Assembly: GCF_020906275.1 (NCBI RefSeq)
Contig: NZ_CP086727.1
Span: 558,001 to 622,000 of the forward strand
Source of the DNA: Parasphingorhabdus litoris DSM 22379
GTDB lineage: Bacteria > Pseudomonadota > Alphaproteobacteria > Sphingomonadales > Sphingomonadaceae
Reading direction: 5' to 3'
DNA length: 64,000 bases
Below, one piece after another: positions 15,953 to 25,543 of the stretch (the stretch's first letter is position 1; the number at the start of each line of letters is the position of its first letter). The position numbers were made by a program, and so were the translations under genes. The notes under the pieces are model-generated. The model was given only the letters and a program-made list of their open reading frames with translations. It ran no database searches and had not been told where the DNA came from.

Positions 15953-17932
15953 TCAGTCTGACAGCGACGTTTCCGCAGATGCCTTATATTGAAGTGTCTC
16001 ATCGACATTGCCGCGCGTATAGGCGTGATAGCTGCTCCGTGTTTTGGCATAGATGCGCTGAGCGATTGGTTTGCCCCAATCGGTTTCGTTCAGTGCTGTG
16101 AACAAGGGGCTGACAAACTTATTGCGTCCCACTGTCGCCAAAAAGCGTTCGGCTTGCGGAACGGTCGGAGCATATTCATTGCGCAGCGCTGCCTCGAGCC
16201 ACAGAAACAACACTTCATTATTGTCAGTTTGCGAAAGCCCCAAAGTGGTGTCCAGTGCGGCCAGTTGCTCGGCAGACAAATCCTGAGGGAGTTCCTCGAG
16301 GAAGCGTCGCTGCTCTGCCGCCGTCCAGCCACGCCAGGCATCGACATTGGGCAGCGCTGACTCATTCGCATAAGCTGCCACCGCACCGTCTACTTCCGCA
16401 AAGGCCTGCGGATCGGGTTTCCAGGCGTTTTCCGGCAGGCCGGTGCCATAAACCCATTCGTCCAACATCAACCGTTTTTCCAGTTCCGCATCATCACCGA
16501 TCAGCTTCTCACGCAGATCGGCCAGGAACATTTCGGATGTCACCGGCTCGAATGCGTGACTGTCAAACCACTGGGTCAGCCAGGCATCAAATTTTTCGCG
16601 GCCGATGATATTCTCCGCCGTGCGCAGGAACACTGTCCCCTTGTCGTAAATCGCGAAGCCCTTCGTATCGAACGGGCTTATTGCATCGGGTGAGCGCATG
16701 GCTGTGCCCGGATTGTCTGCGCCGACATCACTGATGCCGTCGACCAAACCGGCATAGCTGAGAGCATATTCTTGCTCGGCGCGCTCTTTGCCATAGACTT
16801 CCTCGACGATGCGGTTCTCGAAATAGGACGTGACCCCCTCGTTCAACCATCCATCGCGCCAGCTCGAATAAGTGGTCAAATTTCCTGACCAGCTGTGTGC
16901 TAATTCATGTGCAACCAGCCCATTGTTAGACCGGTCACCCGCAATGAACGTCGGAGTGAGAAAGGTCATCACCGGGTTTTCCATACCGCCATAGGGGAAG
17001 GCTGGTGGCAGGATGATCATGTCATAGCGGCCCCAGCGATAGTCACCGAACAATGCAATGCCGGCGTCGATCATCTCTTCTGTATCGCCAACTTCTTGCG
17101 CGGCAGCTTCGATGACTTCGGGTTCTGCCCATACACCTGAACGCGAGCCAAGCTCGCGAAATTCGATATTACCCGCTGCAATGGCAATCAAATAAGGAGG
17201 GACCGGGTTGTTCATCACGAAGCGAAATTCACGGCGGTTCCCATCCCCTGGCTCGGGATCGCCCTGAATCACACCGCTCATGACGACATTCAGCGGCTCG
17301 GGTGCCGAGATGGTCGCTTGCCATGTCTGACGGATGCCGGGGCTGTCCTGAGTGGGAATCCACGTACGGTTGTTGATCGCCTGCCCTTGACTGAAAATGA
17401 AGGGGTGCTTGCCACCCGCTGTCTGCTCCGGGCTCAACCATTGCAAGGCCTCGGCCTCGGGAGCAGAGACATATTCGACCACGATCCGGTGTGTTGCGGC
17501 AAGCGCGCCCTCTGCCAGTTCTGCACCTCGCTCCAGTTTCTGAGCCGGAAGCTGGATGGTCAAGGGTTCGCCCTTGCCTTCGACCGTCTCGCCAAGGGCA
17601 AACTGCAGAGCATTGCCAGCCTCATCGGTGACTGCAGAAACGCGAAGGCCATTGGAGTCGAGTATAATCTCGCTTGCCTCATCCGCCGCTAGCACATCGA
17701 GAGTGGCCGTCCCTCCGATGGTCTTCGCATCGAAGTCCATCGCCAGATCCAAGTCGATATGCGTCACACGGGCCTCTTGAGGCTTCGCAAACGTCTGATC
17801 GTCAAACGCTTCTTCACTTGTCAATATTGGCGCGATTTCGCCCCGTTGAGCCGTGTCCTGCGAGGCGAGGCCACCGCAGCTGGCAAGGAGGAACAGAAAC
17901 GGTACCATAAGAAATGAGACGAAAATGCGCAT
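15953..17932 (-). CDS. M1 family zinc aminopeptidase, lipoprotein (LTA4-hydrolase-like)
   Basis: 659 residues from ATG 17930-17932 (MRIFVSFLMVPFLFLLASCGG), giving a signal peptide with the lipobox LASC; the open frame upstream is not needed. The beta-saddle N-terminal domain is followed by the exopeptidase motif YGGMENP and, near residue 342, the zinc site HELAH with the downstream Glu in WLNEGVTSYFE. The C-terminal helical domain (ending RIYAKTRSSYHAYTRGN) resembles the leukotriene A4 hydrolase C-terminus. Predicted to remove N-terminal residues from peptides in the periplasm. It follows the MFS gene by 105 bp on the same strand and may be part of that uptake cluster. Confidence 0.9.
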   Translation of the reverse strand: MRIFVSFLMVPFLFLLASCGGLASQDTAQRGEIAPILTSEEAFDDQTFAKPQEARVTHIDLDLAMDFDAKTIGGTATLDVLAADEASEIILDSNGLRVSAVTDEAGNALQFALGETVEGKGEPLTIQLPAQKLERGAELAEGALAATHRIVVEYVSAPEAEALQWLSPEQTAGGKHPFIFSQGQAINNRTWIPTQDSPGIRQTWQATISAPEPLNVVMSGVIQGDPEPGDGNRREFRFVMNNPVPPYLIAIAAGNIEFRELGSRSGVWAEPEVIEAAAQEVGDTEEMIDAGIALFGDYRWGRYDMIILPPAFPYGGMENPVMTFLTPTFIAGDRSNNGLVAHELAHSWSGNLTTYSSWRDGWLNEGVTSYFENRIVEEVYGKERAEQEYALSYAGLVDGISDVGADNPGTAMRSPDAISPFDTKGFAIYDKGTVFLRTAENIIGREKFDAWLTQWFDSHAFEPVTSEMFLADLREKLIGDDAELEKRLMLDEWVYGTGLPENAWKPDPQAFAEVDGAVAAYANESALPNVDAWRGWTAAEQRRFLEELPQDLSAEQLAALDTTLGLSQTDNNEVLFLWLEAALRNEYAPTVPQAERFLATVGRNKFVSPLFTALNETDWGKPIAQRIYAKTRSSYHAYTRGNVDETLQYKASAETSLSD

Positions 17933-18037
17933 AGGGAGATCCTGATCAGAGAGGTTTTCAGGTGATGTACATGATGCGCAGCTGCTTGCCAGCCCCTGAA
18001 CGAATAAATATCCCCCCGGCCTCACCACCAACACTCA

Positions 18038-19312
18038 TCACGCGTCCTCTACCCACTCGCGTGCCAGGGGTTTGGCGGCGAGCATCATCAACAGGGCGGC
18101 GATGATGTAGAATATCAGCGATATCAGCATCGAATAGCGCAGGCTGTCGTCGCCGTAGATCGGGACCAGGCTGTCCGACAGCGCGCCGAGAAAAAATATA
18201 CCTCCGCCAATGCCGACGAGATTGTTGATCAGCAAGAACAAAGCCGATGCGGTGGCGCGGGTTTCGGCAGTGACGAGATGTTGTACGGCCGATAACACGG
18301 GGCCCAGCCAGATATAGGCCAGCCCCTGCGGAACGAGGAACAGGATGAAGGCGATGGTGGCCGAACCGCTCATGATACCCGCGGCGAAAAGCGGAACCGC
18401 GAGCAGAAACGCTGCGGCCGGGACCAATCCGTAAGCACCCTTGTTCTTGCTGCCGAGCCAGTCGCCCAATATGCCGCCGCCAATCACACCGGCGACGCCG
18501 CCAATCAGCAATATCGACCCGAAGAACAGGGACGTCTCGATCAGGTCGAGGCCAAAGCTGCGCTGCAACAGGCTGGGCAACCAGAAGGCAATGCCATAGC
18601 CGAGCATTGAGCTGGACGCAGCGCCAAAGGCAAGGAACCAGAACGCGCGTTTCCCGGCCAGAATCTTGAGAATGTCAACAAAGCGCGTCTGTGGTTGTCC
18701 AGAGCTGGTTAGTACTGGCGCCTTGCTGGGATCGCGGACGAGATATTTGAAAATCGGCGCGATCAAGACGCCGGATAGGCCGACAACGATGAAGGCCAGA
18801 CGCCAGTCGACCGTGGCTGCAATATAACCGCCAGCAATGACGCCGGTCGCCGATCCCAAAGGTATGCCGAGCGAATAGATGGAAAGCGCGCGCGCCCGTT
18901 TCTCGCTGGGGAAGTAATCCGCGATCAGAGCATAGGAAGGGGCAACCCCGCCCGCTTCCCCGATGCCGACGCCAAGACGGGCGAGGAATATCGACCAGAA
19001 TCCCTGAGCCAAACCGCAAAGCGCGGTAAATCCGCTCCACACGCCCAGCGAGATGGTGATGACCCAGCTGCGGCTGGTCTTGTCCGCTATCCACCCCAAT
19101 GGCACCGCCAGGGTGGAATAGAGCAGGGCGAAGGCGATGCCGCCAAGCAGTCCCATCTGGGTGTCGCTAAGCGCGAGATCCGCTTGGATCGGCCCTGCCA
19201 GTATCGCCAAAATCTGGCGGTCCACAAAATTGAAGATATAGACGATGAGCAGCATGCCGAGCGCGACATTGGGAGAGGTGGCGCGTTTAGGAATATCGGC
19301 GTTGCTCACCAT
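18038..19312 (-). CDS. MFS transporter, spinster-like
   Basis: 424 residues with twelve predicted membrane helices. The N-terminal segment VYIFNFVDRQILAILAGPIQADL and the loop GWIADKTSRSWVI are those of the spinster-type MFS group that commonly accompanies TonB receptors in sphingomonads. A GVGIGEAGGVAPSYALIADYFP block lies in helix 4-5. The start ATG abuts the hydrolase TAA (TAAATG), indicating one transcript with the upstream alpha/beta hydrolase and probably the TonB receptor. The substrate is unknown; the set suggests uptake and hydrolysis of an ester-like or bulky organic compound. Confidence 0.9.
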   Translation of the reverse strand: MVSNADIPKRATSPNVALGMLLIVYIFNFVDRQILAILAGPIQADLALSDTQMGLLGGIAFALLYSTLAVPLGWIADKTSRSWVITISLGVWSGFTALCGLAQGFWSIFLARLGVGIGEAGGVAPSYALIADYFPSEKRARALSIYSLGIPLGSATGVIAGGYIAATVDWRLAFIVVGLSGVLIAPIFKYLVRDPSKAPVLTSSGQPQTRFVDILKILAGKRAFWFLAFGAASSSMLGYGIAFWLPSLLQRSFGLDLIETSLFFGSILLIGGVAGVIGGGILGDWLGSKNKGAYGLVPAAAFLLAVPLFAAGIMSGSATIAFILFLVPQGLAYIWLGPVLSAVQHLVTAETRATASALFLLINNLVGIGGGIFFLGALSDSLVPIYGDDSLRYSMLISLIFYIIAALLMMLAAKPLAREWVEDA

Positions 19313-20215
19313 TTAGCGCTCCCGCTTTTGCAGGAAACTGTCAATAGCTGATATGGCAGCCGGCTCGTCGAGCATGGGTGCGTGGCCGCGATCGACAATT
19401 TCGACTGCGCTAATCGGTCCGGAATGCCGGTCTTGCATCTCGGCAAGGGTTGCCGGTGCAATAATATCCGATAGCGCGCCATGGATGACCAGCGTGGGAA
19501 TCGCGGAGAGACGATCCCACATCGGCCATAGATCAGGGGGAACCGCGGTTTGCTGATTGCCCGATAGACCCTGTGCAATGGCAGGGTCATAGGCGAATAG
19601 GACAGACCCGTCTGGCTGTTCCCGGCAGGTGCGCTGCGCAAAGCCGAGCCAGTCTTGATCATCATAGCCGACCATGGTTTCGCCATGGATGCGGCGGCAA
19701 TGGTTGGCCGCCGCCTGCCAGCTGTCAAAGGGAGGCAAGGAACCGACATAGCTTTGAATGCGATCGAGACCGTCTTGCTCCACAACCGGGCCGATGTCGT
19801 TGAGGATCAGGGTCGCAAAACGTTCTGGTTCCGCCGCGGCCATCAGCATCGCCATGAGGCCGCCCATTGACGTGCCGATAAGGCCGACCTGATCCACATG
19901 CAGGCTATCGAGCAACGCCATCATGTCGATCACATAGGTGGCCGGAATATAATTGGCCGGATCCGGGTCATAGTCAGAGCGCCCGCGCCCGCGCTGGTCG
20001 GGGACGATCAGGCGATATGTCCCCGCCAGATGGGCCGCCAGGCCTTCAAAATCAGCGCTGTTCCGGGTGAGGCCGTGCATCAGCAAGAGCGGCGGTCCAT
20101 CACTTTCATAAATGCGCGCATAGAGCGTCAATCGATCATCACCGCTGCGGTAGAAATGATCCTTATAAACAGGCGGATCGCCATGTTCGCGATCCGCCTG
20201 AGGGGAGTAACGCAT
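19313..20215 (-). CDS. Alpha/beta-fold hydrolase
   Basis: 300 residues from ATG 20213-20215 (MRYSPQADREHGD); the longer frame would overlap the TonB receptor's end. Oxyanion-hole motif LLLMHGLTRN, the VPDQRGRGRSD block, the nucleophile elbow GTSMGG near residue 122, an acid in the IPTLVIHGALSDIIAP region, and the catalytic His of VDRGHAPMLDEP near residue 283. No signal peptide, so cytoplasmic. It lies 13 bp after the TonB receptor and directly abuts the MFS gene, so it probably hydrolyses whatever the receptor and MFS protein bring in. Confidence 0.9.
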   Translation of the reverse strand: MRYSPQADREHGDPPVYKDHFYRSGDDRLTLYARIYESDGPPLLLMHGLTRNSADFEGLAAHLAGTYRLIVPDQRGRGRSDYDPDPANYIPATYVIDMMALLDSLHVDQVGLIGTSMGGLMAMLMAAAEPERFATLILNDIGPVVEQDGLDRIQSYVGSLPPFDSWQAAANHCRRIHGETMVGYDDQDWLGFAQRTCREQPDGSVLFAYDPAIAQGLSGNQQTAVPPDLWPMWDRLSAIPTLVIHGALSDIIAPATLAEMQDRHSGPISAVEIVDRGHAPMLDEPAAISAIDSFLQKRER

Positions 20216-20228
20216 CACAACCGCCGGC

Positions 20229-22568
20229 TTAAAACTTGATTTCGCCAGTGACGAAAACGCGCCGGGGGTCACCGAAAAAGGCGGTCAACGTGCCTTCCCG
20301 TCCCAAGGTTGAGATAAAGGGCGCACCATTTTGGCCGCCTGCGACGAAATTATATCCCGCCACTTTATACCGTTTGTCGAACAGGTTCTTGCCATGCACG
20401 CCGATCGAGAAAAAGTCGCTGTCATCGGTATAGACCAGGCTGGCATCAACAAGCGCAAAACCGTCCTGGTCGAGGAACGGATTGGGCGATTCAAACTGGC
20501 TGGCGTCACTGCGGAAGGATATCGAGCTGATCAGATCGAGCATCCCGCTGGCCACTGGTACGCCAAGATTGAACGACATGCTACCGGTCCAGTCCGGGGT
20601 GTTCTGGAATACGCGTTCGTCCGCGACATCATTGCCGAGATTGTCGATAAATGTATTGAAGTTCGCGTCCAAATAGCCAAGCGACCAGCTGACATTGAAC
20701 CGGCTGCCTGCACCGGCAAAATCCTTGCCGACCAGAGCGCGGCCTTCAAATTCAAAACCATTCACATCGGCGCTGGCAGCGTTTGAAGTGATGCCGGCAA
20801 AGCTGTCATTGGTTCCGTCACCATCGGTATCGAAACCGACAGAGCCAGGTATCTGAACATCGGAATAGTCGCCTTTGAACAACGCGACACTAACGTTCAG
20901 GCGATTGTCGAGCAGGGATGCCTTCCAACCCAGCTCATAGCTATCAACGGTTTCCGGATCAAATTGCAGGAAATTGAAAACCTCATCCGCCGAAATCGTG
21001 CCATCCTGATTGAAATCCGGTGTTGCGCTGGTCTGACCGCGTGGATCAAACCCGCCGCCTTTGAAACCACGCGAATAGGTGAAATAGATATTGTGGTTTT
21101 CATTCGGCTTCCAGCTTACCGAAGCACGCGGCGTGAATTCCTTGAACGTGTCGCTGCCTTCAAAATCGGAGGTTACCAATATCGGTACACCGGCCCCGCC
21201 AAACTCGTCGGAAAAGCCATTGATAAATGTTGTCCGCAAGATCCGCGCGCTGCGTTTGTCGCTGGTATAGCGACCGCCGACCGATAGGCTCAGATAATCG
21301 GAAATATCATAGGTGAAATCACCAAATATCGACCAGGTTTCGGTATCGACATCGCCCAGCGTTTGGGCATTGAGGCCAGGTAGGGCGACAGTAGGAATAG
21401 CACCCGTTGTTGCGAGCAGCACGTCAAACACGTTGAACGCATTGGCGTCGAGATAATAAGCGCCCAGCACACCATTCAGACTATCGCTTTCATAGAGCAG
21501 CTGAAATTCCTGACTAAACTGGTCATTCTCGTAAATCACCGGAACGTCGAGATCTTCGGAGGGCAAGCTGTCAAAGTCGATATTGGAGGACGATTTGTCT
21601 TCCCGGTAAGCGGTAATGCTTTTGAGCGTGATAGTGTCCGACACAGGCGCCTCGATCAGCAGCGATCCGCCATAGGCCTCAACCAGCTGTTCGGGCACGG
21701 TCAGGCCCGCCCGCGTATCAAAAACATCATCCAGAACCGGCGCGCCGGTGAGCAGGCTGGGGATCAGCCGGTGCCCCTGACGCGGATCGCTTTCATCGCG
21801 AATATAGTCGCCGGACAGGCGTACGAAAAATCCACCATCATCATATTCGATGCTGCCGCGCGCGGCCCAGACATCCTTGTTGTAATTTTCAACACCCTGC
21901 TGCACCAGATTGTCACCAAAGCCGCCGCGGCTGAGCCGCGCGCCGCTGGCACCGATGCGCAGGCTATCGGTAATCGGCGTGGAGGCGGTGACGATCAGGT
22001 CAGCCTGGTCGTAAGAGCCATAGGTGCCTTTGACCTTGACCGATGTGTCGTTGGGCAGACGCCGCGAGACATATTTGATCGCGCCGCCAATGGTGTTGCG
22101 ACCATAGAGAGTGCCCTGCGGCCCGCGCAGCACTTCGATCCGCTCAACGTCATAAATGTCGAGAACGGCGGCTTGCGGCCGGTTGAGATAGACATCATCG
22201 ACATAAAGGCCGACGCCCGCTTCAAAGCCAGCCACCGGGTCCTGCTGCCCGACGCCGCGGATGAACGCGGTCAGGGTGGTGTTGGTACCGCGGGAGACTT
22301 CCAGTGTTAGGTTGGGGACCTCCTGACCGATTTCGGTAATCTCCTGCACACCAGAAGCAACCAGATCATCGCCGCTAATCGCCGTGATGGAGAGGGGGAC
22401 GTCCACCAGGCGCTCTTCGCGGCGGCGGGCGGTAACAACAATCGTGCCGTCATCCGTATCTTGCGTGGCGGTTTCATCTGTCTGTGCATGGGCAGCGGTC
22501 GGGATAAGCATGGCCGTCGCCAAGCCGGATATCAAGGCTGCATAACTGACGCTGTGTTGGAATTTCAT
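20229..22568 (-). CDS. TonB-dependent receptor
   Basis: 779 residues. Signal peptide ending AAHAQ, a TonB-box-like segment (DDGTIVVTARRREE), a plug domain (about 45-165, with VDVPLSITAISGDDL, IRGVGQQDP and GPQGTLYGRNTIGGAIKY), then a 22-stranded barrel ending in the typical aromatic-Phe C-terminus (RVFVTGEIKF). Outer-membrane, energy-coupled import. The long plug match and neighbours (hydrolase, MFS) point to an organic carbon compound rather than a siderophore. First gene of the leftward operon; its promoter faces a TetR gene with a TTGAAA dyad in between. Confidence 0.93.
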   Translation of the reverse strand: MKFQHSVSYAALISGLATAMLIPTAAHAQTDETATQDTDDGTIVVTARRREERLVDVPLSITAISGDDLVASGVQEITEIGQEVPNLTLEVSRGTNTTLTAFIRGVGQQDPVAGFEAGVGLYVDDVYLNRPQAAVLDIYDVERIEVLRGPQGTLYGRNTIGGAIKYVSRRLPNDTSVKVKGTYGSYDQADLIVTASTPITDSLRIGASGARLSRGGFGDNLVQQGVENYNKDVWAARGSIEYDDGGFFVRLSGDYIRDESDPRQGHRLIPSLLTGAPVLDDVFDTRAGLTVPEQLVEAYGGSLLIEAPVSDTITLKSITAYREDKSSSNIDFDSLPSEDLDVPVIYENDQFSQEFQLLYESDSLNGVLGAYYLDANAFNVFDVLLATTGAIPTVALPGLNAQTLGDVDTETWSIFGDFTYDISDYLSLSVGGRYTSDKRSARILRTTFINGFSDEFGGAGVPILVTSDFEGSDTFKEFTPRASVSWKPNENHNIYFTYSRGFKGGGFDPRGQTSATPDFNQDGTISADEVFNFLQFDPETVDSYELGWKASLLDNRLNVSVALFKGDYSDVQIPGSVGFDTDGDGTNDSFAGITSNAASADVNGFEFEGRALVGKDFAGAGSRFNVSWSLGYLDANFNTFIDNLGNDVADERVFQNTPDWTGSMSFNLGVPVASGMLDLISSISFRSDASQFESPNPFLDQDGFALVDASLVYTDDSDFFSIGVHGKNLFDKRYKVAGYNFVAGGQNGAPFISTLGREGTLTAFFGDPRRVFVTGEIKF

Positions 22569-22623
22569 GGAACCCTCCTGCTAATATCTTGTCTGGCATT
22601 TCCAGATCTTTGCATGGTCTTTA

Positions 22624-22646
22624 TTGAAACATGAACCAACTTTCAA
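22624..22646. promoter_or_regulatory. Dyad TTGAAA-N11-TTTCAA, candidate TetR operator
   Basis: Perfect 6-bp inverted repeat in the 123-bp gap between the TonB receptor and the TetR regulator, 56 bp from the receptor start and 46 bp from the regulator start. Position and length (23 bp) fit a TetR-family operator serving both divergent genes. Binding is inferred. Confidence 0.45.
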
Positions 22647-22691
22647 CTATGAAATTTGCCAATCCCGGAAAATGCCGTTAGCCGTGACCGC

Positions 22692-23312
22692 ATGGCCACA
22701 GAATATTCCGATCATGTCGAATCAGCAGACAAGCAACCGCGCACCGCGCGCGGTCTGAAAACCAAACGAAAATTGCTTGATGCGGCGGCATTGGAATTTG
22801 GGGAAAAGGGTTTTCATGAAGCCTCGATCACCGGCATTACCCAAAGGGCCGGAACCGCGCTGGGCAGCTTCTATACCTATTTCGATTCGAAGGATGAATT
22901 GTTTAGCGCACTGGTCAAGGATATGAGCGCGCGCGTCAAAAGCCATGCTGCCAGCGCGATGACCAAATGGCAGGATGCGCTGGAACGGGAAAAGCTGGCG
23001 CTGGAATCATTCATGAATTTCGCGCGCGAGCATAAGGAGATTTACCGGATCATCGATGAAGCCGAATTTGTCGATCCGGACAGCTACCGCGCGCATTATG
23101 AAGCCACCGCCGCGCGCATATTGGAACGGCTGAAAGAAGGCGCAAAGCTAGGCGATCTCCGCAATGATCTTGAAGAGGCCCATGCCTGGGCGATCATGGG
23201 TATGAATGTCTTCCTGGGCCTGAGATACGGCATCTGGTCGGAAGAGAAATCATCCGCCGAAATTGCCGACATCGCGAAGGATATTCTGGCGCGCGGCATT
23301 TCAGCGAAATAG
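22692..23312 (+). CDS. TetR/AcrR family regulator
   Basis: 206 residues from ATG 22692 (MATEYSDHVESADKQ); the upstream TTG frame is unlikely. Residues about 20-70 form the TetR HTH: TKRKLLDAAALEFGEKGFHEASITGITQRAGTALGSFYTYFDSKDELF. The C-terminal ligand domain (about 80-205) is helical. Divergent from the TonB receptor-hydrolase-MFS set, so it most likely represses that operon and itself and is released by the imported compound or a product of it. Confidence 0.9.
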   Translation: MATEYSDHVESADKQPRTARGLKTKRKLLDAAALEFGEKGFHEASITGITQRAGTALGSFYTYFDSKDELFSALVKDMSARVKSHAASAMTKWQDALEREKLALESFMNFAREHKEIYRIIDEAEFVDPDSYRAHYEATAARILERLKEGAKLGDLRNDLEEAHAWAIMGMNVFLGLRYGIWSEEKSSAEIADIAKDILARGISAK

Positions 23313-23389
23313 TGGGTCTGATCCCGGCCGGTGATGGTGCCGGCGTGCAATATCGAGGGTGAACGCCTGTAACGCCTCGAAAGCGGACA

Positions 23390-24286
23390 TCAGACTAGCG
23401 CCTCCAGTGAAGATGTTATTTCCTCCACAAACTTCTTGAGTCTCACGGTTTGTCGGTTCGCAGGTGCGTAGGCAATATTGACTGGCAAATCTGGAGCACG
23501 CCAGTCCGGTAGAGTGTTCAAAAGGCGACCTTCGATCAGATCCTCACGTACAAGCCATTCTGGCATTACCGCAGTAACTTGGCCAGAGAGGATGGCTCGA
23601 TGAACAGCAAATATATTATTTGTTGTGAAGGAAACCGAAGGCCGGAAAGATTGCTTCGATCCTGCTTTGTCCGTCAAAGGAATATGCCCTCCTTCAAACG
23701 GTGACAAAGCGGCAAACGGCAGGTCAGCTAGCGTATCGGGAGTTTGATCCTTGCTCGTGATTAACTGTGGCGAAGCTACAATGATCCGCTTTACAGAAAT
23801 TATCGGTTTCACGATCAGCGTTTCATCCGGTACGGGCCCGACCTTGATCCAAAGATCGCAGCCCATTTCAGAAAATCTTATATTCTCATCTTCCAATATC
23901 CAGTCGATCCGGACATCCGGAAAGCTCGCCTGAAAAGACGCAGCAGTATCTGCCAACAGCTTTTGCCCCAGCGCAACCGGAGCAACAACGCGAAGAGAAC
24001 CTTGCATCACATGGGCTTCGTTCGCAAAGGTTTCGACAAGTAGAGACCAGCTTGTCAGGTGGTCCCTTGCTTTTTCCAGGCATGCTTTGCCAGCCGATGT
24101 TAGCGCCAGACTATGCGTGGTTCGGGTGATCAATTGTACACCCAGCCGATCCTCCAAATCAGATAATTGTCGACTGGCGGATGCTTGGGAGAGCCCCAAA
24201 TCTCGGGCAGCCGCGCTGATAGAGCCTCGTTCGGCAATGCGGATAAAAGTCTCCAGCAGCGTCAGTCGGTCCAAGCTTCTACTCAT
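23390..24286 (-). CDS. LysR family regulator
   Basis: 298 residues from ATG 24284-24286 (MSRSLDRLTLLETFIRIAERGS). N-terminal winged HTH (about 1-62, SISAAARDLGLSQASASRQLSDLEDRLGVQLI), then the periplasmic-binding-protein-like effector domain (about 90-295). The segment HSLALTSAGKACLEKA is typical of the CrgA/AaeR-type subgroup. It is divergent from an aldo/keto reductase gene, and a TACGT/ACGTA dyad overlaps its own start, consistent with self-repression and activation of the reductase. Confidence 0.92.
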   Translation of the reverse strand: MSRSLDRLTLLETFIRIAERGSISAAARDLGLSQASASRQLSDLEDRLGVQLITRTTHSLALTSAGKACLEKARDHLTSWSLLVETFANEAHVMQGSLRVVAPVALGQKLLADTAASFQASFPDVRIDWILEDENIRFSEMGCDLWIKVGPVPDETLIVKPIISVKRIIVASPQLITSKDQTPDTLADLPFAALSPFEGGHIPLTDKAGSKQSFRPSVSFTTNNIFAVHRAILSGQVTAVMPEWLVREDLIEGRLLNTLPDWRAPDLPVNIAYAPANRQTVRLKKFVEEITSSLEALV

Positions 24287-24299
24287 ACGTATTACGTAT
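24285..24299. promoter_or_regulatory. LysR-type dyad ATACGTA-T-TACGTAT
   Basis: A perfect 7-bp inverted repeat around one base that includes a T-N11-A LysR-box form. It overlaps the first bases of the LysR coding region and lies about 100 bp upstream of the divergent reductase start. Typical placement for an autoregulatory site; binding is inferred. Confidence 0.5.
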
Positions 24300-24397
24300 A
24301 ACAGTTGATCATGTCCACTGTCTACCAACTAAAGCTCTCATCGGTCATTACCCTCTTATCGGCCTGCTGCAGGCCATTTCACAGACAGGAGACTATA

Positions 24398-25174
24398 ATG
24401 ACTAACTCGACATTACTTAGTTTTGATATTGAAGGACAATCGACCGTCAATCGCCTAGGTTACGGCGCTATGCGCCTGACAGGTCAGCCCGGTAACTTCG
24501 GGCCTTATGAGGATTGGGACGCTGGACTATCATTGCTGCGCTATGCTGCCAATTCAGGTGTGAATTTTTTCGATAGCGCGCGTTCCTATGGGCCTTTAAC
24601 GGCGGATCAGATAGTTGGTGAAGCACTGGAGGGAAGCAATGCCTTTATCGCAACTAAGGGCGGTGTCGACAAACCTGCACCGAACCAGATCACGGTAGAT
24701 GGGTCGCGAGACACGTTGTTGAGAGAAATCGATCAAGCTTTGGTCAACCTGCGCAGAGACCAAATCGATTTATTTCAACTCCATCGTATTGATCCCAACA
24801 TAAAAGTGGAACAGTCGGTGACAGCTTTAGCAGAAGCCAAAGCAGATGGGCGCATCAAGCATATTGGACTTTCGAACGTAACGCGCGAGCAATTGGACCG
24901 TGCGCTGGCGGTCGCTCCAATAGCCAGTGTTCAGAACCGTTTCAATATGACCGAGACCCTGCAAGACGATTTGGTCGATTACACCGCCGACAAGGGTATC
25001 GCCTTCATACCCTACGGGCCGCTTGGAGCCAATCCTATGCAGCAAGGCGCAGCGCTGGAACCTCGCACGGCATTGGCTTGGCTGCTCAAACGCTCTCCAA
25101 ATATAATCGTCATTCCGGGGACAACGTCGATTGACCATCTAAAGCAAAATATTAGCGCGCTGGAGCTGATATGA
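24398..25174 (+). CDS. Aldo/keto reductase
   Basis: 258 residues from ATG 24398, behind AGGAG; the open frame upstream crosses the LysR promoter and is not used. TIM-barrel AKR features: LGYGAMRLTG, the catalytic Asp and Tyr in FFDSARSYGPL, the Lys of IATKGG, the His of LFQLHRID, and the NADPH-binding C-terminus IIVIPGTTSIDHLKQN. Reduces aldehydes or ketones with NADPH. It shares ATGA with the next small gene. Likely controlled by the divergent LysR protein. Confidence 0.9.
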   Translation: MTNSTLLSFDIEGQSTVNRLGYGAMRLTGQPGNFGPYEDWDAGLSLLRYAANSGVNFFDSARSYGPLTADQIVGEALEGSNAFIATKGGVDKPAPNQITVDGSRDTLLREIDQALVNLRRDQIDLFQLHRIDPNIKVEQSVTALAEAKADGRIKHIGLSNVTREQLDRALAVAPIASVQNRFNMTETLQDDLVDYTADKGIAFIPYGPLGANPMQQGAALEPRTALAWLLKRSPNIIVIPGTTSIDHLKQNISALELI

Positions 25175-25407
25175 AAGATCGAACCAACAGCGTTTCCGAA
25201 GTTCGTAGGCAAGGCGGCAAAGCCCGCCTTGCCGTTCAAACCTGGATTGGCGTATATCCGGTCTTGACGCTTATCGCGGTTGCCTTGGAGCCCGTTCTGA
25301 ACGACTTGCCAATACCATTGCGAACAATGGTTATGAGTATCTTGATGGTGCCGATGATGGTATTCTGGATAATGCCATTGATTTCTAAGATTGGTCTCAA
25401 ATCTTAA
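25171..25407 (+). CDS. Small two-span membrane protein
   Basis: 78 residues, starting at ATG 25171, which overlaps the reductase TGA (ATGA). A basic N-terminus (about 1-22) is followed by two hydrophobic segments (about 24-42 and 50-72). Overlap makes cotranscription and coupled translation with the reductase likely. The sequence resembles small membrane proteins seen beside oxidoreductases or monooxygenases, but I cannot name a family or function. Confidence 0.65.
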   Translation: MKDRTNSVSEVRRQGGKARLAVQTWIGVYPVLTLIAVALEPVLNDLPIPLRTMVMSILMVPMMVFWIMPLISKIGLKS

Positions 25408-25543
25408 CGTTCGCTCTTGCGCTCGCAGTACAAGCCGGTCGCAAACAATCCGCTCACCACATTGGCATTATCGATATTGAAGGCCTTCATCGAGAAGACT
25501 GAACGCCTATCCGCAAACGAAAACGCATCCCGAATGTCAAAAC

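Noticed and set aside
15775..16050. 91-codon minus-strand frame with SALGAKADIRK
   Set aside because: The peptide derives from an intergenic repeat; the frame also overlaps the end of the AT-rich gene and the M1 gene.
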